DNA of 64,000 nt from Rhodocyclaceae bacterium (GTDB taxonomy: Bacteria > Pseudomonadota > Gammaproteobacteria > Burkholderiales > Rhodocyclaceae): assembly GCA_006218025.1 (NCBI GenBank), contig VBWA01000012.1:1-64000 (forward strand), read 5' to 3'. Below the pieces are notes generated by a model that made no database searches, was not told the origin of the DNA, and saw nothing but the letters and a program-made list of their open reading frames with translations. Below are positions 34,275 to 42,880 of the stretch, in pieces (position 1 is the first letter of the stretch; the number at the start of each line of letters is the position of its first letter). A program made the position numbers and the translations under genes.

Positions 34275-35429
34275 ATGTTTGCCATCATTCCAGCAGGAGT
34301 CGAGATGCAGGAGCCCCTACAGGACGCTTGCGACGTATTGGCAAGCACGTTCGAGCGGTTAAATGGTTTGGGGTGGAAACCCGACCAGCGAGAGGCTCTG
34401 AGACGGTATCTTTGCGCCGATTTGGCCTCGAAGTCGGCAACACTGCACGTCGATATTCAACGCAATCTTTGGGACAAGACACATCATCCAAGGCTACCGG
34501 ACGTTGTACGCAATCGCATCGCAATTCGGTCGGACGCTGCCACGAAAGGCAGATCCCAAGTCGGTGAAAATCCGGCACCGTTACCTCACACCCATCGAGT
34601 GCACGCAGACGTTTGCATTGTTACCGTCATACCGAAGGAATATGATGCTGTCCTACGCGCTTTTGGAATTGATCCGCAGGATCGTCCGAGCCAGACTATT
34701 CGCGGCCGTGACTTTTACGCTCAAAAAGTAACTAGGCGACACCAAAGCGATCTGAGTGTCTACGTAACCATGATCGGCCAGCCGAGAAATGGGCCGTGCA
34801 TTAACGCATGTAGAGATATTTTTGAGAACTTCAACCTTGGCGCTTGTATTTTGGTGGGAATTGCCGGTGGCAGGCGGGAGAAGGTGCGCCTCGGGGACGT
34901 CGTGGCGTCACTCCAGGTGCATGATATCGAAGGGGGCAAATCCAAACTTCGATACTTCGGCCTAAGTGAGTACGTAGTTCAACGACCCCAGGACTACAGA
35001 CCACCGGACGAAATTAAGCAGTACATCCTCAATCTTGATCCAGGCGAACAGTGGCAAGATAGTTACCACAGCGTTCTCCAAACATACCGGACGCCGGCTC
35101 CAGGCAAAGCAATCAACGAAGATGCTTGGACGGCGAAGCCTAGTCTTCATCGGGCTGATATTGTTGTAGGCGAGAAAGTACTTGCGAATGGCAAGCTGCC
35201 GAGAATTGCGCGTGACAATGACGAGGTATATGCAGTAGAAATGGAAGGTAGCGGGTTTGCCTCTGCGTGTGAGCACTGCCGCGTTCCATGGATGATAATT
35301 CGCGGAATAACCGATTACGCCGATAAGCACAAGAATGATGGCTGGCACGTGCCCGCGTCGGTAGCGGCGGCGACGTTGACACGAATCTTCCTGCAGCGCG
35401 CGTATAGAAACGAAGAGATGACGTACTGA
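34275..35429 (+). CDS. Nucleoside phosphorylase-like effector with N-terminal adaptor region
   Basis: 384 residues, starting 1 bp after the previous stop. Residues 1-108 form a small helical region that might be an effector-associated or adaptor domain. From about 112 a PNP/UDP-phosphorylase fold is clear: VCIVTVIPKEYDAVLRAF, then ACILVGIAGGRREKVRLGDVV near 190-210, the substrate-binding EMEGSGFASACE near 318-330 and IIRGITDYAD near 340-350. In defence systems such as Detocs, enzymes of this fold cleave ATP when a phage is sensed. Whether this one acts on ATP, NAD+ or a nucleoside is not visible. Third and last gene of the operon. Confidence 0.78.
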   Translation: MFAIIPAGVEMQEPLQDACDVLASTFERLNGLGWKPDQREALRRYLCADLASKSATLHVDIQRNLWDKTHHPRLPDVVRNRIAIRSDAATKGRSQVGENPAPLPHTHRVHADVCIVTVIPKEYDAVLRAFGIDPQDRPSQTIRGRDFYAQKVTRRHQSDLSVYVTMIGQPRNGPCINACRDIFENFNLGACILVGIAGGRREKVRLGDVVASLQVHDIEGGKSKLRYFGLSEYVVQRPQDYRPPDEIKQYILNLDPGEQWQDSYHSVLQTYRTPAPGKAINEDAWTAKPSLHRADIVVGEKVLANGKLPRIARDNDEVYAVEMEGSGFASACEHCRVPWMIIRGITDYADKHKNDGWHVPASVAAATLTRIFLQRAYRNEEMTY

Positions 35430-35789
35430 TTTCATCACCTTCGATGGATTCCCGATTGTAGAGGCTCGCCAGCGAGGTTCACGAGTTGTATTGAGTCTAG
35501 TTGCTGACAGGCGTCGCCACTAAGCGTAACGACGATTTACCATTGCTCGCGGATTATTCCGACAGCCGAGACTATTGTTGCTGGACGAGCCCTTCAGTGC
35601 AGTGGATGCCTTTACCCGAATGAAACTTCAGGATCTTTTGCTTACGTTGGCAGAGAGCAGCGGAACCACATTATTGACAGTGACCCACGATATTGACGAA
35701 GCGGTCTATCTTTCCGACCGAATTCTTGTCATGGCCGTATGCAACCGGCAAAGTCAGGTTGACCCCGCTGGTTGAAATGGAGTTGGAAT
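35430..35789. other. Remnant DNA between the conflict operon and the IS66 fragment
   Basis: Contains an ABC ATPase gene fragment (35530-35745). The rest has a small hairpin (CTCGC/GCGAG near 35465-35476) and the presumed right end of the IS66 remnant near 35745-35790. No complete gene. Confidence 0.55.
35530..35745 (+). pseudogene. Fragment of a nitrate/taurine-type ABC transporter ATPase gene
   Basis: An open frame without a start encodes [40 protein letters not shown] and [17 protein letters not shown], that is the Walker B, D-loop and H-loop region of an SsuB/TauB-like ATPase. The Walker A and signature parts are missing upstream (a stop lies at 35527-35529), and the C-terminus ends at the IS66 junction. 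A decayed piece left by rearrangement. Confidence 0.75.
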
Positions 35790-36728
35790 TCAGCGGGTGG
35801 CTGAGTTCTGCCAGAGATGCGGCAGCAGTTCCTCGATCAGGCTCGCCGGCTGAGTGGGTAGACGGGTCAGAACATCCTTGAGATAGACGTACGGATCGTG
35901 TCCATTGAGCTTGGCGGATTGAATCAAGCTCATGATGGCGGCACCACGCTTGCCCGCACGCAAGCTGCCGGCGAAGAGCCAGGCCGATCTTCCTTGTGCA
36001 ATGGGGCGTATTCGGTTTTCGTTCCAGTTGTTATCTATGGGGATATTCCCGTCGCCGAGAAAGCGCGTCAGCGTCTCCCAGCGGTTCACGCTGTAGTCGA
36101 TGGCCTTGGCAATAGCGGACCCCTCATGGACCAGTTTGCGCTGCGCCACCATCCAGGCCAGGAGCGCCTCGGCAATTGGCCGGCTTTCGCTTTGCCGTAC
36201 TTGCCGTCGCTCATCGGCCGTCAGATCCATCGCCCGTTTTTCGATCTGGTACAAGTGGCTGTAGAACGGCAGCGCCGCGGCGGCGATCTGGCTCTTGTTA
36301 TTGACGTACAGATCGAAGAATTTCCGCCTCGAATGCGCCATGCATCCGGCGTCGACAACCCCTTGGGTCAAGAGCTGCTTATAGCCCGAGTAGTTGTCAC
36401 AGACGAGGACGCCCTTCCAGTCGCCGAGGAAATCCCTGGCATGCTGACCGGCCCGGCTCTCGGCGAAGTCATAGACCACCCCTTGGATGGCGTCATAGAC
36501 CGTCGTGCAGTAACTCCATATGTACGCCCGTTTGGTCTTCCCCGCCCCCGGATCAAGCATCGCCACCGGCGTTTCGTCGGCATGCAGCACACGCCGGGTC
36601 AATACGGCGTCCTTGAGTGCATCCACCACAGGTTGCAGCACCACACCAGTTTCTCCAGCCCACTGCCCCAGCGTTGAAGGGGGAATGACCAGACCGCTGC
36701 GTCCCAGGATGCCGGACAGCCGGTACAA
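35790..36728 (-). pseudogene. IS66-family transposase (TnpC), N-terminally truncated
   Basis: About 312 residues of an IS66 transposase, which is normally about 510. The central DDE-type domain (LHADETPVAMLDPG, VCDNYSGYKQL) and the C-terminal part (NRIRPIAQGRSAWLFAGS, IMSLIQSAKLNGHDPYVYLK) are intact, but the N-terminal helix-turn-helix, leucine zipper and zinc-finger part and the tnpA/tnpB genes are missing. The left edge joins the HEPN-like gene near 36728. The element should be immobile by itself. Confidence 0.85.
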
Positions 36729-36729
36729 G

Positions 36730-37297
36730 GGTACTCGGCCATCAACTCTTCGTTTAGATAGTTCAGATCGGACAGCAAGCCCTCTAACTTGTTGAATCGT
36801 TTCTTCAGGACGATCATGTTGATAATGGCTACATTTACCAGGTGCTTTTTATTCTCCGTATCGAATGGATAGCGGAATACTTGCCCAGTCGAATCAATCG
36901 CAGCTATGTCGGTCACATATTCGGCCAGCGCTTTGAGGCGCGGTTTGTATCTCTTGTCGATCCGCGGGGCGTTTTCAGTGATGTAACCCCAGACGATCCC
37001 CAAGTCATGTGTAGAAGCAAGTTTGATCTCGGGTAGATCAGACTTGCCTTTAAGAAAATCAATAACACCCAGCTTGTCAATCGTCGCCTTGAGGTGCAGC
37101 TCAACGGCATGCCGCATATTGAAACAGACTGGGTAGATAAACTCGTCGACGGGTAGCTTAACGCCACGCACCAGTATGACTTGGTCAACTAGCACGTTAG
37201 CGGCAGCGGCAAAGCCGTTTGCATAGTCAATGACTTGAGGACTGCCATTGTCGCCCACACAGGCATTAGCCCAGCTTGGCTCGGCTCCCCTAGACAT
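36730..37297 (-). pseudogene. HEPN-like gene truncated by the IS66 remnant
   Basis: About 189 residues before the IS66 junction. The segment YPVCFNMRHAVELHLKATI near 56-74 has the RHAVEL-type helix of HEPN domains. The remaining helices (KPRLKALAEYV, FNKLEGLLSDLNYLNEEL) fit an all-helical protein. The frame then runs on into antisense IS66 sequence (to a stop at 36599) and encodes unrelated residues, so the natural C-terminus is lost. HEPN proteins are often RNases or their adaptors in toxin and defence systems. No intact neighbour is seen, and the original partner, if any, may have been replaced by the IS. Confidence 0.6.
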
Positions 37298-37410
37298 AAT
37301 GGTTTAACGCAGGGAGGCCCACCTCCGTAGTAACGTGGATTGAGTGCGAGACGCACACAGAGCCACACGGTTGGCACGGAGGCACAAACGTTAAATACAG
37401 GAGGCAGGCC

Positions 37411-37800
37411 ATGACAAAGTCTAGCAATCTTTACGTCGGAATGGACGTTCACAAGGAATCGATTGACATAGCGCTGGCCGAAGAGGCGGGTCGGCAGGAG
37501 GTACGGCATTACGGCAGCATCGGCGGGGATCTGGCGGCGCTGGACCAGGCGGTGAGGAAATTGCAGGCCACGGGGAAGACGTTGCACTTCGTCTACGAGG
37601 CGGGCCCCTGTGGCTACGTGATCTACCGGCACTTGGCCGCCAAGGGGCTGGCGTGTGTCGTCGTGGCGCCCTCGATGATCCCCAAGCGCAGCGGAGATCG
37701 GGTCAAAACTGATCGGCGCGATGCCGAGATGCTGGCACGGCTGCATCGCGCCGGAGAGCTGAGCGCGGTGTATGTGCCCCGCCCCGACGACGAGGCCACC
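37411..37800 (+). pseudogene. IS110-family transposase gene, 5' fragment
   Basis: The first about 130 residues of an IS110 (IS1111-type) transposase, which is normally 330-400. The DEDD catalytic domain residues are visible: VGMDVHKE, YEAGPCGY and KTDRRDAEMLARL. AGGAGGC lies before the ATG. At about position 37796-37805 the homology ends and the sequence becomes the start of an abiEii gene on the other strand, so the remaining two thirds including the serine-containing C-terminal domain are gone. Confidence 0.82.
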
Positions 37801-37843
37801 AGCGTGTTCGAGATCAGGGAAATGTTGCGTTGGGGAATCATCA
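37796..37843 (-). pseudogene. abiEii: abiEii toxin gene remnant (first about 16 codons)
   Basis: Directly after abiEi and overlapping its stop (TGATG), a minus-strand frame starts MIPQRNISLISNTLVA, which resembles the N-terminus of AbiEii nucleotidyltransferase toxins. It then runs into antisense IS110 sequence and encodes no toxin domain. The toxin has therefore been lost by a deletion joined to the IS110 fragment. Confidence 0.6.
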
Positions 37844-38677
37844 GCCAAACCTCACGGCATCGAGTTCTTCGGGAGTCACATTGAGCTGGAGCCGCCAGCG
37901 TGAGAGGAATGCCCCCTCGGCGGGGAGCAGCGGATCAAGGCGCTGGTAAGTTGCCGTCAGCATTCCGCGCAATGGTTCCAGCATCGAAGTATCTGCCAGC
38001 CCATAGTGTTCCAGCAGGTAGCCGAGGCGGCGCACGACGGCACCGATGCTGAGGCGTCGTGCGTAGTCCACTAGCCGTTCAACTTTCAATACGTCCCGCT
38101 TCATCCACAAGCCCTTGGCGACTTCGGTAATGCCACCGGCAAATGCTGGGTGTCGGAGACCATCGATGATGGTGCGTTCCATGTCGCTGATCATCACGAA
38201 GCGCTCCTTGTCGATCCAGTGCTTCATGGCCCCGAATTCTTGCTCCGCCTTAATGTGTACAAACCGAAAGTCATAGCCGCCCACCGTCTGCGGACGTACG
38301 CGCCGCGTGCATGACACATACACGGTGAAGTTCGGCTGCGTTACCATGCGGTGCAGTTCAAGTGCTGTGCCGTGCGACAGGAAGTAGGGCGCCGCACCAG
38401 CGAGCTCTCGGGCGATCAGGTATGGGCTGTCGATATGCTCAGTGGCCCTGCCGAGCTCGAAGGGCACGAGGTTGTACAGACCGGGCTTCAGTCGCGTGAC
38501 CAAGCCTCGCTGCTGGGCCTTGTGCACGAGATTGCGGGCCGCTGCGGCCGACAGGCCGGTGATCGAGCCCACATCCGCCAAGGTGAACGTAGACCGGCGC
38601 AGCTCATTGAGCTCAGTGAAAAGCTGCGCTGCCCGCGGGCCTAGTGTCTTCGTTTGCAAGTGATATTTTGTGCTCAA
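37841..38677 (-). CDS. abiEi: AbiEi-type antitoxin (type IV TA), orphan
   Basis: 278 residues from a TTG at 38675-38677 with AGGGA upstream. The N-terminal winged-helix domain (about 20-70, TLADVGSITGLSAAAARNLVHKAQ) and the C-terminal AbiEi domain (DRTIIDG-like SDMERTIIDGLRHPAFAGGI near 162-182) are complete. AbiEi is a transcriptional autorepressor that neutralises the AbiEii nucleotidyltransferase in trans. Its cognate toxin gene, which normally overlaps it, has been cut to a stub by an IS110 fragment. An orphan antitoxin can persist as an anti-addiction element or a regulator. Confidence 0.85.
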   Translation of the reverse strand: MSTKYHLQTKTLGPRAAQLFTELNELRRSTFTLADVGSITGLSAAAARNLVHKAQQRGLVTRLKPGLYNLVPFELGRATEHIDSPYLIARELAGAAPYFLSHGTALELHRMVTQPNFTVYVSCTRRVRPQTVGGYDFRFVHIKAEQEFGAMKHWIDKERFVMISDMERTIIDGLRHPAFAGGITEVAKGLWMKRDVLKVERLVDYARRLSIGAVVRRLGYLLEHYGLADTSMLEPLRGMLTATYQRLDPLLPAEGAFLSRWRLQLNVTPEELDAVRFG

Positions 38678-38993
38678 TTGGCGTCCCTAAAAGAAACGTA
38701 CTGCGCGTTAAATATAATACTAACGATACATAGCGGCAAGTTTGTCTCTCATTGGGAGACAAATTAATCGTGAAATATAACTTTACCATTTCCGATCTGG
38801 CGGGCTGCGGCATAGTGCGGCGGTGTGCCGTCGAGCGGATCACGCCAAGCAGGGGACGCTGGTCAGTTTTAAGCGCGCGCCGACAATCCAGGGTTGGGCG
38901 ACATCAGTAGCTCGAAAGTCGGCGCTGGTGAGGCGGCGGCGACTTGGCAACCGATCCATGTATTGATAGTCAAATTGATAGTTTATAATGCTA
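38678..38993. other. Gene-free interval between abiEi and the tRNA gene
   Basis: Holds the abiEi promoter and operator (38715-38763), then about 180 bp with no gene, a copy of the GTCGGCGCTGG repeat at 38915-38928, and an AT-rich stretch near 38960-38993 with a duplicated ATTGATAGT. This is the likely junction between the island and the tRNA side of the chromosome. Confidence 0.5.
38715..38763 (-). promoter_or_regulatory. abiEi promoter with inverted-repeat operator
   Basis: On the minus strand, TTGCCG and TATATT are separated by 17 bp (about 38712-38740) and can serve as -35 and -10. Just upstream is a perfect 8-bp inverted repeat TTTGTCTC/GAGACAAA (38741-38748 and 38756-38763). AbiEi proteins bind inverted repeats in their own promoter, so this is a candidate autoregulatory operator. 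Confidence 0.5.
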
Positions 38994-39026
38994 TAAAAAC
39001 AAAAAAGCCCACAGAATCATGGGCTT
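38994..39026 (-). terminator. Rho-independent terminator of the tRNA-Ser gene
   Basis: Read on the minus strand, AAGCCCA and TGGGCTT form a 7-bp stem with an 8-nt loop (39005-39026), followed by a long T-run (38995-39006). It lies 13 bp after the CCA end of the tRNA. Confidence 0.85.
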
Positions 39027-39038
39027 AGATGTTGTAAC

Positions 39039-39131
39039 TGGCGGAGACGCAGGGATTCGAACCCTGGATCCAGGTTTTGCCCAGATGCGCCCTTAGCAGG
39101 GGCGTGCCTTCGACCACTCGGCCACGTCTCC
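39039..39131 (-). tRNA. tRNA-Ser (GCU)
   Basis: 93 nt with paired acceptor arms (GGAGACG and CGTCTCC), a TTCGAATCC T-loop, a long variable arm typical of serine tRNAs and an encoded CCA. The anticodon GCT lies at 39095-39097 (minus strand). Its 3' end faces the mobile region on the left, the orientation expected when a tRNA 3' end serves as integration site. Confidence 0.95.
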
Positions 39132-39246
39132 GAAAACGGCGATGAACTTGGGGTTCACGGCTGTTTGCAGGGGGCGGAGTATACCCGAATCGACCTTTGC
39201 TGTTGGCAAAAGCGCGACCAGGCTGGCAGCGCCCCGCGGGCACCCG

Positions 39247-39912
39247 CTAGCCGCGCAGGCTGATCTGCGGCCAGCCGCGCTGGACGGCGACTTGCGTCAG
39301 CGTCGGGTCGGCATCGACCGCCACGGGATGGGTGACTTTCACCAGCAGCGGCAGGTCGTTGAGCGAATCGCTGTAGAACCAGCTCTGCTCGAAGCTGCCG
39401 AGCCACAGGCCGAGCGATTCGAGCCAGGCGTCGACGCGCACGATTTTGCCTTCGCGGAACGATGGCGTGCCGCGCGGCTGGCCGGTGAAGCGGCCGTTTT
39501 CCTGCGCCGGAATCGTGGCGATCAAGTGCGGGATCCTGAACTCCTGCGCGATCGGCCCGGTGACGAAGCTGTTGGTGGCCGTGACGATGGCCAGCAGGTC
39601 GCCCTTGGCGGCGTGCTTCGCCACCAGTTCGCGGGAGGCGACAGTGATCAGCGGCCGGATGCGCGTGGCGAGGAATTCGCGGTGCCAGGCGTCGAGTTCG
39701 GCGCGCGAGTGGCGCGACAGCGGGGCGAGCTGGAAATCGAGAAAGGCATGGATGTCCAGTGTGCCGGCCTTGTATTGCTCGAAGAATTCGATGTTCCGCG
39801 CTTCATGCACTTCGCGGTCGAGCACGCCCTTGCCGATCAGGAATTGGGCCCACTCGAAATCCGAATCACCGGACAGGAGCGTGTTGTCGAGGTCGAATAG
39901 TGCGAGGTTCAT
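39247..39912 (-). CDS. HAD-family (subclass IB) phosphatase
   Basis: 221 residues. HAD motif I FDLDNTLLSGDSDF at 6-19, motif II in AIVTATNSFVT near 108-118, and motifs III/IV in WFYSDSLNDLPLL near 180-192. The helical cap between I and II is of SerB-like C1 type. The substrate is not determined; relatives are annotated as phosphoserine or histidinol-phosphate phosphatases. It overlaps the hda stop by four bases, and the pair is linked in many betaproteobacteria. Confidence 0.85.
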   Translation of the reverse strand: MNLALFDLDNTLLSGDSDFEWAQFLIGKGVLDREVHEARNIEFFEQYKAGTLDIHAFLDFQLAPLSRHSRAELDAWHREFLATRIRPLITVASRELVAKHAAKGDLLAIVTATNSFVTGPIAQEFRIPHLIATIPAQENGRFTGQPRGTPSFREGKIVRVDAWLESLGLWLGSFEQSWFYSDSLNDLPLLVKVTHPVAVDADPTLTQVAVQRGWPQISLRG

Positions 39913-40604
39913 TCTTTTTCCAGGTCGAGTGAGGTCTGCATCAGTTCGCGCAGCAGGGGCAGGGTGGGCGGGCGTTTCTGTTCGAGGGAGGCGCGGTCAA
40001 GGCTGTTGAGCATGGCCATCAGCGAGGGTAGGTCGCGGCGGCCGTGGCGCAGCAGGTAGTGCACCACGCCGGGGTCCATCAGCATGCCGCGCTCGATGGC
40101 ATGGCGCTGCAGCGCGGCGGCTTTTTCGTCGTCCGACAGCGACTGGATTTCGTAGATCAGGGTCTGGCCGATGCGGGTGCGCAGGTCCTCGCGCAGCGCC
40201 AGCCGCAGCGGCGGTTCGTCGCCGGCGAGCAGCAGGGCGAGGCCGAGAAAACGTGCGGCATTGAAGGCACGAAACAGGGCGATCTGCGCCTCGGGCCCGA
40301 GCCCCTGCACGTCATCGATCACCAGCAGGGTGCCGGTGGCAAGCGGCAATTCCGCGCCGGCTTCGGCGCCGTTCAGGAATACCGTGGGCCGCTTTCCGCG
40401 CGCGGCCTCGGCGGTCGCCGCCAGCAGGTGGCTCTTGCCACCGCCTTGCGGCCCCCAGATGTAGATCGCTTCGAAACTGCTGGTTTCGCCCAGGATGCGC
40501 AGGCGCGCCACCAGTTCGGCATTGGCGCCGATGACGAAATTCTCCAGCGTGGGCGGCTGCTCGGGTTTGAGATCAAGCAGCATCTGTTGCTGCGGCGTAA
40601 GCAT
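39909..40604 (-). CDS. hda: DnaA regulatory inactivator Hda
   Basis: 231 residues, of the DnaA domain III type only. Walker A IWGPQGGGKSHLL near 50, Walker B TLLVIDDVQGLG near 94, sensor region RTRIGQTLIYEIQSLSDDEK. An N-terminal clamp-binding motif MLTPQQQMLLDL is present. With the DNA-loaded beta clamp Hda stimulates ATP hydrolysis by DnaA and prevents over-initiation. It starts 1 bp from the end of the AI-2E permease gene and overlaps the HAD gene. Confidence 0.93.
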   Translation of the reverse strand: MLTPQQQMLLDLKPEQPPTLENFVIGANAELVARLRILGETSSFEAIYIWGPQGGGKSHLLAATAEAARGKRPTVFLNGAEAGAELPLATGTLLVIDDVQGLGPEAQIALFRAFNAARFLGLALLLAGDEPPLRLALREDLRTRIGQTLIYEIQSLSDDEKAAALQRHAIERGMLMDPGVVHYLLRHGRRDLPSLMAMLNSLDRASLEQKRPPTLPLLRELMQTSLDLEKE

Positions 40605-41684
40605 CTATTGGCCCTGATAGAAGCGGCTGGCGAGATACAGCGTGCGCACTTCGCGCAGGCCGACCAGGAGCATGGCCGAAGCCGGCAGCGCGGCGAGGAT
40701 GCCGAAGAAGCCGAAGAGCTGGCCGAAGGCCATCAGGGCGAAGATCACCGCCAGCGGGTGCAGGCCGATGCGTTCGCCGACGAGAAACGGGGTCAGCAGG
40801 AAACTCTCGAGCAATTGCCCGATGCCATACACGATCAGCACGGCGATGATCGGTTCCCAGCCGGCGAACTGCAGCGCGGCGACCAGCAATGCCAGGATCA
40901 GGCCGGTGGCATAACCGAGGTAGGGGATGAAGATCAGCAGGCCGGTGACGACGCCGATCGAGAACGCCGAGGGAATGCCGGCCAGCCACAGCGCGACGCA
41001 GTAGTAGACGGCGAGGATCGCCATGACCAGGATCTGGCCGCGCAGGTATTGCGACAGCACGACGTCGATGTCCTTGGCTACGGTGATCAGCTTGGCATGC
41101 CAGGGGCGCGGGATGACGTTGCCCAGGCGACGCATCATGCCGTTCCAGTCGAGCAGCAGATAGAACATCACCACCGGCGCCAGCATCAGGTTCACGGCGA
41201 GGCCGACCAGCGCCACGCCGCCTATTTTCAGCGAACTGTAGATGCGTTCGAGAATGATCTGCACGGTATCCCAGTTGCCGGCGGCGAGCTTCTGCAGCGT
41301 AGCGGTATCGAAGCGCAGCTTGATGCCGAAGTTCTGCCGCAGCCAGGGCGCCAGCTTCTCGTTGGCCAGCGCCAGCGCTTCCGGCAGTCGCGCCGCGATG
41401 ACGACGGCTTCTTCGTACAGCAGGGGAAAGACAATCAGGATCAGGCCGGCCACCAGCGCGCCCAGCGCCAGCATGACGACGACCACCGCCAGCATGCGCG
41501 GCACGCCCCAGCCCGTGATGCGGTCGGTCACCGGATTGCAGATATAGGCGAGGATGGCCGCCAGCAGAAACGGCGTGAGAATTGGCGACAGCGCATAGAA
41601 CAGGGCGGCAATTGCCAGCCCGGCCGCGATCCACAGGGCGGTTTGCAAGCGATCGCTATTCAGGGCTTCGGGAGGCAAGGTCAT
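40605..41684 (-). CDS. AI-2E family (PerM-type) transporter
   Basis: 359 residues with about eight hydrophobic segments: two near 10-45, one near 60-85, a pair near 155-180, and several between 210 and 330. A large soluble loop (about 90-150) is characteristic. The RGQILVMAILAVYYCVALWLAG and EPIIAVLIVYGIGQLLESFL type motifs (shown here in pieces) place it in the AI-2E exporter/PerM family. Transport of autoinducer-2 is proven only for a few members. The gene is divergent from purM. Confidence 0.85.
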   Translation of the reverse strand: MTLPPEALNSDRLQTALWIAAGLAIAALFYALSPILTPFLLAAILAYICNPVTDRITGWGVPRMLAVVVVMLALGALVAGLILIVFPLLYEEAVVIAARLPEALALANEKLAPWLRQNFGIKLRFDTATLQKLAAGNWDTVQIILERIYSSLKIGGVALVGLAVNLMLAPVVMFYLLLDWNGMMRRLGNVIPRPWHAKLITVAKDIDVVLSQYLRGQILVMAILAVYYCVALWLAGIPSAFSIGVVTGLLIFIPYLGYATGLILALLVAALQFAGWEPIIAVLIVYGIGQLLESFLLTPFLVGERIGLHPLAVIFALMAFGQLFGFFGILAALPASAMLLVGLREVRTLYLASRFYQGQ

Positions 41685-41795
41685 TTCCGGTAAAATTCGC
41701 AGATTCGCCGTGGTCGGCAGCGCGAATTATCACCGATCCGACGGCAAAACCGCGATTCTGACCTTCATTCCGCCTGCGTCTTCAAGGACTTCATC

Positions 41796-42845
41796 TTGAC
41801 TGCCTCCACTCCTATCCCGTCCCCGCTCACTTACCGAGATGCCGGAGTCGATATCGATGCCGGCGATGCGCTGGTCGAACGCATCAAGCCTGCGGCGAAA
41901 CGCACCATGCGGCCGGAAGTGCTGGCCGGCATCGGCGGTTTCGGCGCGCTGTTCCAGATCTCGAAGAAGTTTCGCGAACCGGTGCTGGTCTCCGGTACGG
42001 ACGGCGTCGGCACCAAGCTCAAACTCGCATTTCAGTGGAACCGCCACGACACCGTCGGCCAGGATCTGGTCGCCATGAGCGTCAATGACATCCTGGTGCA
42101 GGGCGCCGAGCCGCTGTTCTTCCTCGACTACTTCGCCTGCGGCCGGCTCGACGTCGAAACGGCGGCGACGGTGGTCGAAGGCATCGCCCGCGGTTGCGAA
42201 CTCGCCGGCTGCTCGCTGATCGGCGGCGAGACGGCGGAAATGCCCAGCATGTACCCGGACGGCGAATACGACCTCGCCGGCTTCGCCGTCGGCGCGGTGG
42301 AAAAGGCCGAGATCATCGACGGCAAATGGATCCGCCCGGGCGACGTGGTGCTCGGCCTGGCATCCTCCGGCGCGCACTCCAACGGCTATTCGCTGATCCG
42401 CAAGATCATCGAGCGCGCGCAGCCTGATCCGAAAATGGACATCGGCGGCGTGCCGTTGGCCGATGCGGTGATGGCGCCGACCCGCATCTATGTCAAACCG
42501 CTGCTGGCGCTGATCCAGGCGCTGCCGGTGAAAGGCATGGCGCACATCACGGGCGGCGGTCTGACCGAGAACATTCCGCGAGTGCTGGGCAAGCACCTGA
42601 CGGCGATCATCGACAGCAAGAACTGGCCGCTGCCGCCCTTGTTCCAGTGGCTGCAAAAGGAAGGCCAGGTGGCCGACGCCGAAATGCATCGCGTCTTCAA
42701 CTGCGGCATCGGCATGATCGTGATCGTCGCCGAGGCCGACGCCGGCGCGGCGATGCAACTGCTTGCGGCGGCAGGCGAGAAGGTCTATCACATCGGCCGC
42801 ATCGAAGCGCGCGGCGAGGGACAGGCGCAGACCGTAGTCATCTGA
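41796..42845 (+). CDS. purM: Phosphoribosylformylglycinamidine cyclo-ligase PurM
   Basis: 349 residues from a TTG at 41796 (an ATG-started version would lose the N-terminal [13 protein letters not shown] motif). It catalyses the fifth step of purine synthesis, closing the imidazole ring of AIR with ATP. Seen: [14 protein letters not shown] near 65-80, [54 protein letters not shown] and the [10 protein letters not shown] motif. Complete. The 110-bp gap to the AI-2E gene holds TTCCGGTAAAATT at about 41686-41698, which recurs upstream of dedA near 45771. Confidence 0.97.
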   Translation: MTASTPIPSPLTYRDAGVDIDAGDALVERIKPAAKRTMRPEVLAGIGGFGALFQISKKFREPVLVSGTDGVGTKLKLAFQWNRHDTVGQDLVAMSVNDILVQGAEPLFFLDYFACGRLDVETAATVVEGIARGCELAGCSLIGGETAEMPSMYPDGEYDLAGFAVGAVEKAEIIDGKWIRPGDVVLGLASSGAHSNGYSLIRKIIERAQPDPKMDIGGVPLADAVMAPTRIYVKPLLALIQALPVKGMAHITGGGLTENIPRVLGKHLTAIIDSKNWPLPPLFQWLQKEGQVADAEMHRVFNCGIGMIVIVAEADAGAAMQLLAAAGEKVYHIGRIEARGEGQAQTVVI

Positions 42846-42880
42846 CGCCGAGCAGTTTGGCGTATGGCCAGCGCCGACTT

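Noticed and set aside
1-39000. CRISPR array
   Set aside because: Repeats seen are dispersed or inverted; there is no series of regularly spaced direct repeats and no cas gene.
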